Assembly: GCF_005239225.2 (NCBI RefSeq)
Contig: NC_133284.1
Location: 47,648,697 to 47,712,696, forward strand
Direction: 5' to 3'
Length of the DNA stretch: 64,000 bases
DNA from: Populus alba
Lineage: Eukaryota > Streptophyta > Magnoliopsida > Malpighiales > Salicaceae
The translations under genes were made by a program, and so were the position numbers. Shown here piece by piece: positions 1 through 11,510 of this stretch. Numbering within the stretch: the stretch's first letter is position 1; every line of letters starts with the position of its first letter. The notes below the pieces were generated by a model. It searched no databases. It worked only from the letters and a program-made list of their open reading frames with translations, and was not told the DNA's origin.

Positions 1-370
1 AAAGTTTATCTAGCTTTTTTGAAAATCTCTTCTTGTTTATATCTATTAGTTATTGGGTTAGGTTTGGTCCGTCTATGATGGATGAGTCTAGTCCAAGTTA
101 TTAAAGGAGTTACTAAAAGAAGTAACTGCCTCCTCTTATCATATATAAAGGGACATAACCTATATGGAAAGGTTAAGTTTTTCATTTGTTGAATAATCAT
201 TCTCTCTTTCTCTTCTCTCATCTTGGACACTGCATTACTTTGACAAGATTTATAAATACGTTCGTACTGTGGAATATCACTTTGGTTCTAGCAATTGAAG
301 GGCACTGAAGTAACAGATTCAGGGATAAGAAAGTGAATTCTCACAAGTAAGTTTTTCTTTCCGTTCTACA
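1..370 (+). repeat. Probable 5' LTR tail of the copia element
   Basis: This AT-rich stretch lies immediately upstream of a PBS-like sequence and ends in CA at 369-370. The start lies outside the window and no second LTR is available for comparison, so the assignment rests only on its position before the PBS and the pol relic. Confidence 0.45.
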
Positions 371-372
371 TT

Positions 373-388
373 ACTATTAGAGCCATAG
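373..388 (+). promoter_or_regulatory. Degenerate initiator-tRNA-Met primer-binding site
   Basis: ACTATTAGAGCCATAG lies three bases after the inferred LTR end. It resembles the TGGTATCAGAGCCA consensus used by plant copia elements to prime minus-strand DNA synthesis, with mismatches. Confidence 0.45.
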
Positions 389-689
389 TTTTTAATATTA
401 TTTTTATGCAGTATATTTGTTATTACATGAATGTTAGATGTAAATTTTGTATTAGAAGAATACTTCCATTGAGAATTTTAAGTTTACAAAATTTTATACA
501 ATAATTTAATTATGATTTTGTCTTTTCTATAATTAATTGGAAAAGACTTTCTACATGGTAGTTGTATAATTCAATTATCAACTCATCATGTGAATTGATA
601 ATGGAAATGGAGATTGGAAATTGCCATTTCCATTTCCATTTTCAATTTACTATGATGAACTCTATGCTTAAGAAGTTCAACGAAATCTT

Positions 690-3440
690 GTGTTTGTTCT
701 TGCTTTACTCCAATTGGGCTTTAATATTGCGTTTGTTGGTTGTTATGTAAAAATACATCTGGATAATATTTTTTATGGTTCTGGTTTTGTATTAAATGGT
801 TTTATGATGTTAAACATCGTTAATGTATCTGTTAATTATGATGCTTTAATTTATGTTGTTCAAAATTCCAGCACTATTAATGATAGTAATATCATAACTT
901 GGCATGCTAGATTAGGACACATTGGGCAAGATTGATTACATAGATTAGTAAGAGCATGTCTTTTAGGATAACTCACCAAAGAAGAGTTGTCCATTTGTGA
1001 GCATCGTCTTGTTAGAAAAACAATTAGATTATCATTTGGCAAAGCTAAAAGAGCTAGTAGTCCATTACAGCTTATTCATTAAGACATTTATGGCCCAATA
1101 AATGTGAAGGCAAGACATAGAGGAAATTATTTTATCACATTTATAGATGATTTTACATGGTTTGATTATGTTTATTGATCTCATATAAGTCTGAAGCATT
1201 AGATTGCTTCATTCGATACACAAATCTGGTGGAGAATAAACTAAGCACCAAGATCAAAGCTTTAAGAACTGATCAACGACGTGAATATCTGTCTGGGCAA
1301 TATAAAATTTTTTGTGATGAAAGCTAGATATCTAACTATTCCTTATACTCCAAAATAAAATGATGTAGCAGAAAGGTGGAATAGAACCCTATTTGACATG
1401 GTTAGGTCAATAATGGTGCAAACTAACTTACCAATTTCTTTATGGGGAGATGCATTGTTAACTGCTGTTTACATACTTAATTGTGTGCTCTCTAAATCTC
1501 TCTCATCCACCTCTTTATATTATTTCCATCCATAGGGGTGTGTAACTTATATTAACAATACTTCTAATGAATATGGGAAACTTGATCCTAGAGGGAAGAA
1601 GTGTATCTTTATATGATATTTTGAACATTCTAAATGATTTGTATTTATTGGTAAAAAAGCAAATGAAAAAGTGACAAAGATTGAATTGTGTAATGTTGTA
1701 TTTTTAGAAAAGATTTTTCCAAAGATAGATGAGGTTAAAAAAGATTTTTAATTATATGAAATGAAAAATCTAGATTATAGTGCAATAAGCCATTCAACAG
1801 AGGATTTAGATGAAACTTTTAATCCTCCTAAAAATAGTGAGAGTGATATTTTATCTATTCCTACTCTTATGGAGCAAGATTCTAAGCAATCTCAACCTTG
1901 AAAAAGCATTCATGAACCAATTCCTCGTTGTCGATTTGAGATTGAAGGGGAAGTGTTCATGATTGCTCCACAAGATGATGAAGAGCCTAAAACATTCAGT
2001 CATGATCTATTTGGTCCTAAAGAAAAAGAATTAATTAAAGCTATAGAAGAAGAAATGGAGTCGATGAAAATTAATCGAGTCTGGGACTTGGTTGATTTAC
2101 CGTTAGGATGAAGATCCATTGGAAATAAATGGGTTCTTAAAATAAAATGTAATGCGGATGGGTCAATAAAACGTTATAAGGCTCAACTAGTAGCGAAAAA
2201 CTATACTCAAGAAGAGGGAATTGATTATAAAGATACATTCTCACCAGTTATGAGGATTACTTAAGTTCACCTCATTTTAGCTATAGTCGCACATATGGAC
2301 TTAGAGTTATACCAAATGGATGTTAGAACTGCATTTCTTAATGGAGATCTAAATGAGGAGATCTATATGGATCAGCTTTTAAGATTCGAGACTAAAGGAC
2401 AAAAGCACAAAGTTTGCAAGCTTAAAAGATCCATATATGGTCTTAAGCAAGCCTCTTGATAATGGAATGTCAAGTTTCATCAAGCTATCATTAAAGATGG
2501 TTTTACAATGATAGAAGAAGATCATTGTGTGTATTTAAAATGTTCTAACAATAGTTTTATAATATTGTCCTTATATGTTGACGACATCTTAATAAATGAA
2601 AATAATAAAGAGATGATTGATACTACTAAAAAGTGATTATAATCAAACTTTGAAATGAAAGACATGGTTGAGGCCATCTATGTTCTTAGTGTGAAAATCA
2701 TAAAAGATCATGCTAAAAGGTTTTTGGGTTTAACTCAAAAGACTTACATCAAAAAGATATTAAATCGCTATCACATGCAAGATAGCAAACCATTGGACAC
2801 CTTTGTTGATAAAAGTTTGAGCCTAAGCTGTGATGTGTCCCAAGACTCTAAAAGAAAATGAGAAAATGTTCAAAGTAACCTTATGCCAATGTTGTCTGTA
2901 GTTTGATGTATGCAATGATGTATACATGTCTCGATATATGTTATGTTGTTGGATTGGTTAGCCGATATCAATCAAACCCTGATCAGAAATACTGAATGGC
3001 AGTAAAAAGAATCATATGAAGGCTTACAATGATTGAATAATGAAAAAATGTCATTAGCATATCATGTTATTCATTATTTGTTTTATAGAATATATTGTAA
3101 GTATCATATAATACAATTTATTAAAGTATGTCGATAGAATTAGATTGGCTCACTCACATGAGCAATCACCTCTAACACTTGTAAGGTGAGTAGAGATGAG
3201 ACTATTTGAGTTTTAATGCTCAATAAGCGACTTGGGTGTAGTTGGAGCAATTTTAACTTAAAATGATTATTAACATGTCACCTTGGTTGGGACCAAGATG
3301 AGGTTCGTAAATAAAAGAATCAACATGAATGAATTCCCACAATTTATATGTATATTATGATTGAAGCCGAGTATGCAATTATTCATTTGCCACTAATGAA
3401 AAATAAGCAAATGAGAATTTTTTATTTAAAGTCTATGTTT
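690..3440 (+). pseudogene. Ty1/copia pol relic (pre-integrase, integrase, RT, RNase H)
   Basis: Read across three frames, it gives a gag-pre-integrase signature (WHARLGHIG near 897-926), then integrase fragments (a GNYFITFIDDFTW-like segment near 1110-1160 and a VAERWNRTL-like segment near 1360-1400). The RT follows with NKWVLKIK near 2126, a YVDD box near 2573-2589 and SIYGLKQAS near 2430. The RNase H tail (YTCLDICYVVGLVSRY near 2920; IEAEYA near 3361) comes last. This order is diagnostic of copia rather than gypsy. Numerous in-frame stops (for example inside the RT at about 2108, 2263 and 2458) make it non-functional. Any ORF of 60-80 residues within this span is only a fragment of the relic. 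Confidence 0.85.
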
Positions 3441-3671
3441 TTAGCAACAAGACTAAGACTCGTATGGTGTATTTCCTCTAACAAGAAGAGCAACAACATA
3501 CACTCTTTGTCTTAAGAAAAGAAAGTGTAAGCTCCATTATAGCATGTATTTCATACTACATGTGTTAGCGACCATTACAGGAATAAAGAATGAATCCTTG
3601 CTTCTTTATTTTGTAAATCCTGAAGATCATATCTAAGATCTCAAAATCTTACCCTTTGTGACTTTTAACTA

Positions 3672-6600
3672 TGTCGCACCCTCGCAGCAGAGCGTGGCGT
3701 CGCGACAACCATTCGATTGAATTTCGGGGTCTTTTGTTTTATTATGAATAAGGGAGTCACCACCTAGTATTTTGGTCACTAGGAACCCTAACTGGTCTTT
3801 CAGAGGTTCTAAGGCAAGGGATTGGTTACGTAAAGGGAAGGTATTAGCACCCCTAGTACGCCCTACCTAAGGTAAGCTGCTTGGTGTTTGGTTTGCTCTA
3901 TAATTGCTATGGTGTTGGTGTTTTCTGATCCCATCAGTTTTCCTAGGTTTGATTCAAATAAAATTTAATAGGATAGAAATCCAAGGAGATTCCATGTGCT
4001 TTGAAAGCTCATTTTTCTCTTAGTATTTCAAGAGTTTGCGACTCGTAAATCGCAAAGAGGAGGGACAAAAAATTTAGAAATCTAGGGTGCTAAAAAAAAA
4101 CCTATATTTTTTAGTATTTTATATTCTCACGGCTCATAAACCGTGGAGCAAAAACAAATAAATTGAAATGTCCTCGATTATAATCAAGGCTTTTTTCAAG
4201 GATGTGTGCGGATTTATTACTCCCAATAATATTTTGGATATTCGTTCTTTAAGGATTTCTTTATCCAAACATTAGCGGTGAATAATAGATGAATCGCCCC
4301 CAAAATAGGATTTTTATATTTTTTGGAATATTGGCCAATACCCTTTGGAGTTTTACAAACATGTTGTAAAATCCTAAAATGCAAGAAAAACAATATTTAA
4401 TAGTGTTTACAAAAATCCATGCGAAAACACCTTTGTCGAAACTTCAAATTTTTTTTTTTATATATATATAAAAAAGGAATTCAAAATATGTTAAGGTATT
4501 GGCGGTATGCAACACACAAGAAAATTTTTAAATTATTTTCTTTTATCGAAAACACATAGCATCACAATTAAATGTAAACACCAAAATGAAAAGTAGCAAG
4601 CCATCATTCATATTACAAGAACTATAAGAAACTTAAAAAATTCGTAACAAAAATCATTCAACCAAATCAACTTAAAATTCTATACATTGGAAAGGACTAA
4701 GCACGTATGGATGAGGGAGCCAAAGTTTTGAAACTGAAATTTTTAAATCGAAATCCTACTACATATGACCATAACTCATGACCTATTTTCTTTTTAACAA
4801 TCCAAGAGAAAAAAAAAGTAAACTGCCATGCTAGTTTCATACAAAAAAAAAAAAGAGCTTGGGACGACATGCTTTCATAACACATATATATCATAGACTA
4901 GATACCAAATCAAGACCTGGCCGGCTATTTCAATAAAATGGAAGGACACGAACAGAAAAGGGAGCTACTAATGAAGAAAACAAACAGCCCCATTCCCCGG
5001 TTCCTTAATTCTGTCATGCTAGTTTCATACAAAAAAAAAAAAAAGAAAGAAAAGCTTGGGACAAGCATGCTCTTATAACACATATATATCATAGACTATG
5101 AAACCAAAGCAAGACCTGGCCGGCTATTTTAATAAAAAATGGAAGGACACAAACAGAAAAAGGAGCTGCTGATGAAGAAAACAACAGCCCCCTTCCCTGG
5201 TTCCTTAACTTTGAAAACGGTAGAAGACAGGAGATAAAAAAAGAAACACCAAAGGCTAGCCAAAGCTTAACATAATCAACTATCCAAAACTCAAAATCAC
5301 GGCAGGAACAATATAAAGCAAACGGGTATTATACAATCTAAAATGTGGCACGAATGTGCAAAAAAAAAAAAAAAAACAAAAGAGATACAAAAGACTTAAA
5401 GGCAGCAAAGGAGGAGAAAATTAGGACTTACCTGCAGGTCTCGCTGAAATGGTTTACTGCAACAACTGCAGGTCTCTTGCAATGGTTTGCTACAACAACT
5501 GGAATAAAACAACAAGCACACGTTGCTGTCAAGGTTTAAAACAAACCCCCCTCTCCGTCTTGTCTTTTTTTCTCTCATGGTGACACTAGAATGCAAGCAA
5601 GAAATTCCCTCTATTCTGCGTTTTTTTTACTCTTTCTCTCTTGCGTTTTTTCCTTTATTTTTCTACTCTCTTTCTGCTATTTTTGCTCTCTTTCGGCTCT
5701 CTTTTTGGCTTCACAGTAACGAACAAAAACTCCTTCTGTTCTCTACATTTTTACTCCCTGCCTCTCTTGCATTTTTCTCTTCTGTCTTTGGCTGTTTTTC
5801 CTGCTCTTTTCTCTCCGTTTTCTCTTCTTTTTGTGCTATTTTTTTGTTGCCATCTTCTCCCTTTTTTTTAGGTCAGCAGAGGCATAGTATATATGGTCTA
5901 TACACAGCTCTTATTAGGAAAGATTCAATGCATTAATCTAGGATGCAAATCCCAGCTGATTTGCAGCCAAATAATACAAATGAGGAAACTACAATATTCT
6001 CATTGATTATGTGCTGATTCTAGTGATTTCTTTCCAACATTAACACATCATCCCAGCCATCTATGTTAGGGATAAAATCCCAGCCATTAGATGATGGTGA
6101 GATTATTCTCTTTATGGCATTTTGCATCTGTCAAAGGCTGCTGTCTCCTATGAATTATAGCTGCACAAAAAACGTGATTTTCCTCATTCGGTGTGGTAGA
6201 AATCCCGTCATTTATGATGATCTAGCTCCCTCTCCAGCTTCCAATATCCTTCTTCAATTAAAATCCTCATTTTAGCACTTTTCGATTCAGTCCTTGGTCC
6301 AAAAAAAATCCTTCGAATCAGTCCCGCAAACTTAGGCTATATCCTTCCCGCGGCAGAATTTTCTGCCTTCACGTTAGATATTCAAATGGAAATATCTTGA
6401 GCTTCTGGTATCAAAATCAAGTGATTCAAAAGCACAAATTCATCTACATGTATAGGACTACAACTTTGATGAAGGAGTCGGAGTGAGATAAAATCCTTTT
6501 ATAGAATAGAATCTAGCAGTAATTTGGTTGGTCAAAAGGGTTCTCCGAATCTAACTCAAAAACTGAAGAATGCCGAGAGTCCTGATATGACTAAGAGTAT

Positions 6601-7375
6601 GAACTAAGAACAAAAATAATAAAAACTAGGCCAAAAATAGAGTTTTTTTAGTGCAGACTCGGGTCAATATCCTTCTCGGGGCAGAATTCTCTGCCTTCAT
6701 GTTAGATATTCAAATGAGAACATCTTGAGCCTTTGATGTCGAAATCAAGTGATTCAAAAGCTCAAATTCATCTACGCGTCTAGGATTACAAATTTGATGA
6801 AGGAGTCGAAGTGAGATAAAATCTTTTTACAGAACATAAACTGGCAATAATCTAGTTGGTCAAAAAGGTGCTTGATCTGACAATACTAAGCATCCAAATC
6901 TGACTGAGAATCTGCCCTAAGAACAATGATCCCTAGGACCTAATATAGGTGTATGTCAATTTTTCAACATGTAATGAGTGACATAATATACCTAGGATGA
7001 TCAGATATCGTACGAAACTGAGTCAGAATCAGAGCCTAAGTTGGAACAAAAAATTGCCACAGCAGTAGAACCATTTTTTTTAGTGCAAATTCTGAGGGAT
7101 ATATTCAACCTTAAAGACCAGATAAAAAATGAAAGAATTTAGCATTATGAAGAATCCTGATCAACCTAAGAAAAACCTGATGATTTTTGGTAGCAAAGGG
7201 GAAGGATAAAAACAAAAACAAAAAATAGCTTAAACAAGGTTTTTTTTTTTTTTTAAAAAAATATTTATTTTTGTGCTTTTGTCAATTTTCTAGCGAACAT
7301 GAGCTAAACTCCTATACTCTGTTCAAAAGAGGTATACACCCTCTCCAGCACGTGGGGGTCCGAAATTGAGTAACA
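3672..7375 (-). repeat. 3' LTR of the Ogre/Tat-type element (about 3.7 kb)
   Basis: On the minus strand it begins TGTTACTCAATTTCGG directly after a purine tract and ends at TGTCGCACC of the plus strand (CA on the minus strand). Its left 2.04 kb (3672-5713) is a close direct repeat of 23854-25864. The remaining 1.66 kb (5714-7375) has no partner because the other LTR is truncated. It contains two shorter internal repeats (for example 4830-4950 versus 5020-5140), simple A and T tracts and pyrimidine-rich stretches. Small ORFs inside it (5345-5539, 5523-5936) look like chance frames. Confidence 0.75.
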
Positions 7376-7396
7376 ATAGATGCCCCCTCTTTACAA
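7376..7396 (-). promoter_or_regulatory. Polypurine tract of the Ogre/Tat-type element
   Basis: The minus strand reads AAAGAGGGGGCATC immediately before the inferred TGTTAC start of the 3' LTR. That is the expected place and composition for the plus-strand primer. It also fixes the element's orientation. Confidence 0.6.
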
Positions 7397-7539
7397 TGCT
7401 TACGAAGCAAAACTTGTCAAGTGCTTTGCGTAGTAAGTGTTGAAAAGATAAATTGTCTGATCAAGCTAAAAACTCAGTGCTTTTCTTAAACAATGGTCTC
7501 CCTATCAGGTGATCTGCCTATCTTAAAATTTCTAGAAAA

Positions 7540-8515
7540 CACTCTATGCTTTTCTAAAAATGGTCTCAATAATGGGTGATTTGCCTATCTTAAAATTCTT
7601 AGAAAACTCCATGATTTTCTAAGGAACAATTTCAATATCAGGCAACCGTTTCCTCTTAAAATTCTTAGAAAATTCCACACTTTTCTAAAAAATGGTCTCA
7701 ATATTGGGTGACCGGCCCATCTTAAAATTCTTAGAAAACTCCATGCTTTTCTAAGAAATGGTCTCAATATTAAGTGACCGGCCCATCTTAAAATTCTTAG
7801 AAAACTCCACGCTTTTCTAAGAAAAGTTTCAATATCAGGTAACCGGCCCATTTTAAAATTCTTAGAAAACTCCACGCTTTTCTAAGAAACAGTTTCAATA
7901 TCAGGTAACCGGCCCCTTTTAAAATTCTTAGAAAACTCCACGCTTTTCTAAGAAATGGTCTCAAAATCGGGTGACCGGCCCATCTTAAAATTCTTAGAAA
8001 ACTCCACGCTTTTCTAAGAAACAGTTTCAATATCGGGTCACTGGCCCATCTTAAAATTCTTAGAAAACTCCACGCTTTTTTAAAAAATGGTTTCAATATC
8101 AGGTCACCGGCCCCTCTTAAAATTCTTAAAAAACTCCACGCTTTTCTAAGAAATGGTCTCAATATTGGGTGACCGGCCCATCTTAAAATTCTTAGAAAAC
8201 TCTATGCTTTTCTAAGAAATGGTCTCAATATTAAGTGACCGGCCCATCTTAAAATTCTTAGAAAACTCCACGCTTTTCTAAGGAATAATCTCAATATTGG
8301 GTGACTGGCCCATCTTAAAATTCTTAGAAAACTCCATGCTTTTCTAAGAAACGGTTTCAATATCAGGTGATCGGCCCCCTCTTAAAATTCTTAGAAAACT
8401 CCACGCTTTTCTAAGAAATGGTCTCATTATCGGGTGACTGACCCATCTAAAAATTCTTAGAAAACTCCACGCTTTTCTAAGAAATGGTCTCAATATCGGG
8501 TGACCTACCCATCTC
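7540..8515. repeat. 66-bp tandem hairpin array, about 15 units
   Basis: The period is 66 bp (for example TGGTCTC at 7693 and again at 7759). Each unit contains the inverted repeat CTTAGAAAA / TTTTCTAAG around an 8-base loop, plus a variable GTGACCGGCCCAT-like segment. Because 66 is a multiple of 3, the minus strand stays open over long stretches as a 22-residue repeat (7585-7875, 7797-8162). I treat that as a consequence of the period, not as a gene. It lies in the 3' untranslated part of the Ogre-type element, a usual place for tandem arrays in that lineage. Confidence 0.9.
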
Positions 8516-9399
8516 AAACTTCAAAAGAAAACATCTTACCTTGAGGAAATGAAACAGTGCTGGTTCATGATTCATATTCTTTTCCATAGCTCTGTTGATT
8601 TGAGATTCTATCTCTTAGTGATTCCCAAAAACTTGGAACTAATTTGGGCTTTCATCCCACCTTTCCTGCCAGGTTAGTGTTATGACAAATAGCATGCATG
8701 TTTTTGTTACTTGTCTTGGAAACATAGGTCCTCTTTTTGTTGTAAACTTTTTCGAGCTCTTGTTTCCATTTGTTTGTCCAACCTTTTCTCTTGAACTAGA
8801 ATGTGCTCCACACACTATACTTCATATCCTCTTGGTGAAGAGATCTTTGGTTCCTTATGGGGCCCTTTCTTGCTCCATTGAGTATTGTCCTTTATTATTA
8901 TTTTTGACAAGAAAACTCAAAAGTTTTGGTTTTGTTTATGAAAATTGAAACTTTCAATGCAATTAGCAATTCTCATAAAAGATGCTTTTTTAGAAGTTTT
9001 TATTATGATACCCCTTTGGGCTTTGGTTCACTATGGACCACTATGTGCACTTCGTGCACTTCTTGCCCCTTAGTGTGGTGTGCAAAAATATGTCAAGTTT
9101 AGATTTGATTTGGTTCTCTCCAATTGATGGAGTCATCTCTTTAGTCATGCGTAAAAAAAATAGTTCTTTTAAGTAAAAGATTTGAAATGCTATGAGATCA
9201 TATGTTTTATGAAAAAAAGGTTATTTACAAAGAGAATTCATGGCTGAACTTTATTTTATTGACTGGGAAGCATAGTATTTCTTTATAGAGTCAACATTCA
9301 TAGGTTTAACTAGATTTTCTCCATCCATTCTAGATAACAATAAAGCTTCTCCCGAGAATGCTTTCTTTACCATCAAAGGGCCCTCATTGTTTGGCGTCC
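8516..9399 (-). other. 3' non-coding internal region of the Ogre/Tat-type element
   Basis: This sequence lies between the integrase C-terminus and the 66-bp array. I found no domain in any frame. The plus-strand ORF at 8682-8948 shows no recognisable motif. Confidence 0.5.
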
Positions 9400-9715
9400 A
9401 TTTACTCTAATCTTCTCCTGGTAAAAGACAACATTTTCTTCAATACAAGATCTCCTTCATGGAATCCTCAAGGTCGAATCTTCTTGTCATATGATTTGGC
9501 CATCCTTCTTTGATAAAGTTGATGATGACAGATTGCGGCTATCCTCTTTTCACTTATCAAATTCAGCTGTTCATATCTAACCTTTTCCCATTCTACCTCT
9601 TCTAGCTCAAAGTTTATCAATACTCTTAATGAGGGGATTTCCACTTTTAAAAGTATCATCGCCTCCATTCCATATACCAACATATACGAGGTGGCTCCTA
9701 TTAAGTTTCGGACTA
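9400..9715 (-). pseudogene. Ogre/Tat integrase, C-terminal part (split by insertion)
   Basis: On the minus strand this encodes the end of the integrase. It starts with GATSYMLVYGMEAM-like coding, then IPSLRVL, RYEQLNLISEKR and a YQRRMAKSYDKKIRP segment typical of the integrase tail in this lineage. The frame is open at 9468-9683. It continues the fragment at 18953-19260: the Athila-type element is inserted between the two, and removing it with one GACTA copy restores continuity of the domain order. The host element is defective anyway because of stops in its other fragment. Confidence 0.8.
9711..9715 (+). repeat. Target-site duplication GACTA, left copy
   Basis: GACTA directly precedes the TG of the left LTR and is repeated directly after the CA of the right LTR at 18948-18952. 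This marks a genuine integrase-mediated insertion into the Ogre-type integrase. Confidence 0.95.
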
Positions 9716-11279
9716 TGATTAGTACTTAAAAGTGCATGTTTATCAAGGTTTTATATCATCATTTTGCACTTGAAGTATCAATAACTCCTTAACTAAAGCA
9801 TGTTTTATAATAACAAGTTTGATATTATAAGATACCTTAATTTATGGTAAATGCTCATTTTAAATGCAGGACTAGCACATAAATAAAAGGATTGATTGAT
9901 GAGTTTAAGCATTGAAAGTTAAAGGACAAAGAGATGGCCAAACTTAGAAAAGAGATGTCGGTGCAGTCCAAACCGGAACATTGCTCGGTAATTGGATCAT
10001 ATCTGGAGCTCTAGATTTCGGATTTAGATCCACTTTATATGGATGGAAAGGTAAGACAAAAGCCTACAACTTTCATGAGGAGCCCAAGATTTGAAAAGGT
10101 CGTTTTGAAGTCCAAATTGAAGGAACAACGAAGAAGTCCGAAGCTGTCCTGCAGCCCAAACACTATTTAGTGTTCAGCCCATATCTTGAGTTCTAGAAGT
10201 CCAAATGACCTCATCTTTTTTTTGTTGGAAAGCTGAGACAATTTCCTAGAACATTCTTGAGGATTCTGGGCAAATTATGATGTTAGCAATGACGTCTTGA
10301 TCAGACAAGAAGATAAGGATTGTTATCTAGTCAAGATGTGGCCACCCACTCATCAATTAGTCAACAAATCAATAGTTCCAAATTTTGGCCTATAAAAGGA
10401 GGCACTTACCATGTATTGAGGCATCTTGGTTTCCAGATCAAGATCATGCTCTTGCTTTCTCTCTTTGTATTGCTTATGTCTTGCTTTCATTAATATCAAG
10501 TTTATGCACTTCATTTCCTTTCCTTTACTTAGTTAACTTCTTTCTCATTTATGTTCTTATCTTGTTCATCTATGTTTCTTTCTTTCATTATTTTTAGCTA
10601 AGTTAATTATGTCAAGGTGAAAAGGGTACACTAATGGTGTAAGAATAAGTATAATATAAACTTAACATGGACCTTAACGTTGGATACTAACATGTTTTAT
10701 ATTTGTTATCTTGTTCACTTTTAATACTTTGCTTGTTAAATGGTTAATCTAGATTTATGTTGTATAATAATTGGTACAACAAATACTTGGTACTTTCATA
10801 GCCCATACTGTATGGTATAACCGACACCTGAGCTATGAAAGGGACTTGATTTGTTGTTAACATAAGTTATAATCATGAACGCCTGCCAACATTTACAAGT
10901 ATTAGCTTTATTCGAATAAGATAACTAATGTAATCATGTTAACAATTTATAATCTGATTGGAACCTCCTTTATTTGTGGTTACCAATTGAGTAATAAGAG
11001 TTTATATTATACTTGTTTGAAGTACCATTAGTGGATCCTCTAACCTTGACATTCGTTTTTATCATTGTTTAATCCTTACATTAATCTTCCAACTCAAAGT
11101 TCTCATTAATTTCTTCCTTCTCTTCTTTATTATTGTTGTTGTTGTTGTTGTTGTTGTTGTCTTGTTATTTATAATTTATACAATTAACCTCTCTGTGGTT
11201 CGACCCCGGTCTTGCCGGGTTATTTATTACTTCGACACTCCTGCACTTGGGAAGAGACATCAAGCTTTTGGTCGTGTCA
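9716..11279 (+). repeat. 5' LTR of Athila-type copy 1
   Basis: 1,564 bp, from TGATTAGTACTT to GGTCGTGTCA. It carries a strong TATA box (TATAAAA, 10391-10397) and a (GTT)n microsatellite near 11129-11158. Near the 3' end a GC hairpin (11205-11219) sits beside a GGTTCGACC sequence. A small ORF at 10385-10597 starts just upstream of the TATA box and is not considered a gene. Confidence 0.95.
10391..10397 (+). promoter_or_regulatory. LTR TATA box, copy 1
   Basis: TATAAAA in the context GGCCTATAAAAGGAGG is a canonical Pol II core promoter. It is conserved in every LTR of the family in the window, including the 3' LTR at 18061. Transcription would start some 30 bases downstream and run through gag. 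Confidence 0.8.
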
Positions 11280-11285
11280 AGTTTT

Positions 11286-11303
11286 TGGCGCCGTTGCCGG
11301 GGA
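11286..11303 (+). promoter_or_regulatory. tRNA-Asp primer-binding site, copy 1
   Basis: TGGCGCCGTTGCCGGGGA begins six bases after the LTR. It is the exact complement expected for the 3' end of plant tRNA-Asp(GTC) including CCA, the primer used by Athila-lineage elements. Confidence 0.93.
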
Positions 11304-11510
11304 GGTAAATTCTTGTATAAATTATAATATTTAATTTATTTTCTCTTTTCACTTTTCATTTTATCTATTTTTGTTTCCTTTGTTTTGTTTTGTTTCTTTT
11401 TCTTCTATTTTCTTTTCTTGCTTTTATTCTCTTCTTACACGTGCATGAGAGTTTGGTCACGTACATTAAGTGGTAGACTTTGTAGGGTATCCTCATCATT
11501 TTTAGAAAAT

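Larger units (their letters stand above)
1..3671 (+). mobile_element. Decayed Ty1/copia retrotransposon, 3' truncated
   Basis: Degenerate copia element. A probable 5' LTR tail runs from the window edge to about 370 and ends in CA. A PBS-like sequence for initiator tRNA-Met follows, then gag-pre-integrase, integrase, reverse transcriptase and RNase H signatures in copia order (integrase before RT). There are many stops and frameshifts. No matching 3' LTR is seen before 3672, where the Ogre-type LTR begins, so that insertion or a deletion removed the 3' end. The lineage within copia was not determined. Confidence 0.8.

Noticed and set aside
5523..5936. 137-aa hydrophobic ORF in the Ogre-type LTR
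   Set aside because: Phe/Leu/Ser-rich translation of a pyrimidine tract. The homologous frame in the other LTR (25674-25883) is different and shorter.
7585..8162. Minus-strand ORFs with a 22-residue repeat (KAWSFLRILRWAGHPILRPFLR-type)
   Set aside because: They come from a 66-bp tandem repeat whose length is a multiple of three. There is no start context, domain or signal peptide, and the array lies in a retrotransposon 3' untranslated region.
10385..10597. 70-aa ORF with apparent signal/transmembrane segment, repeated in all LTRs (40967-41179, 50382-50594)
   Set aside because: It overlaps the LTR TATA box and begins upstream of the expected transcription start. Hydrophobicity comes from T-rich DNA.
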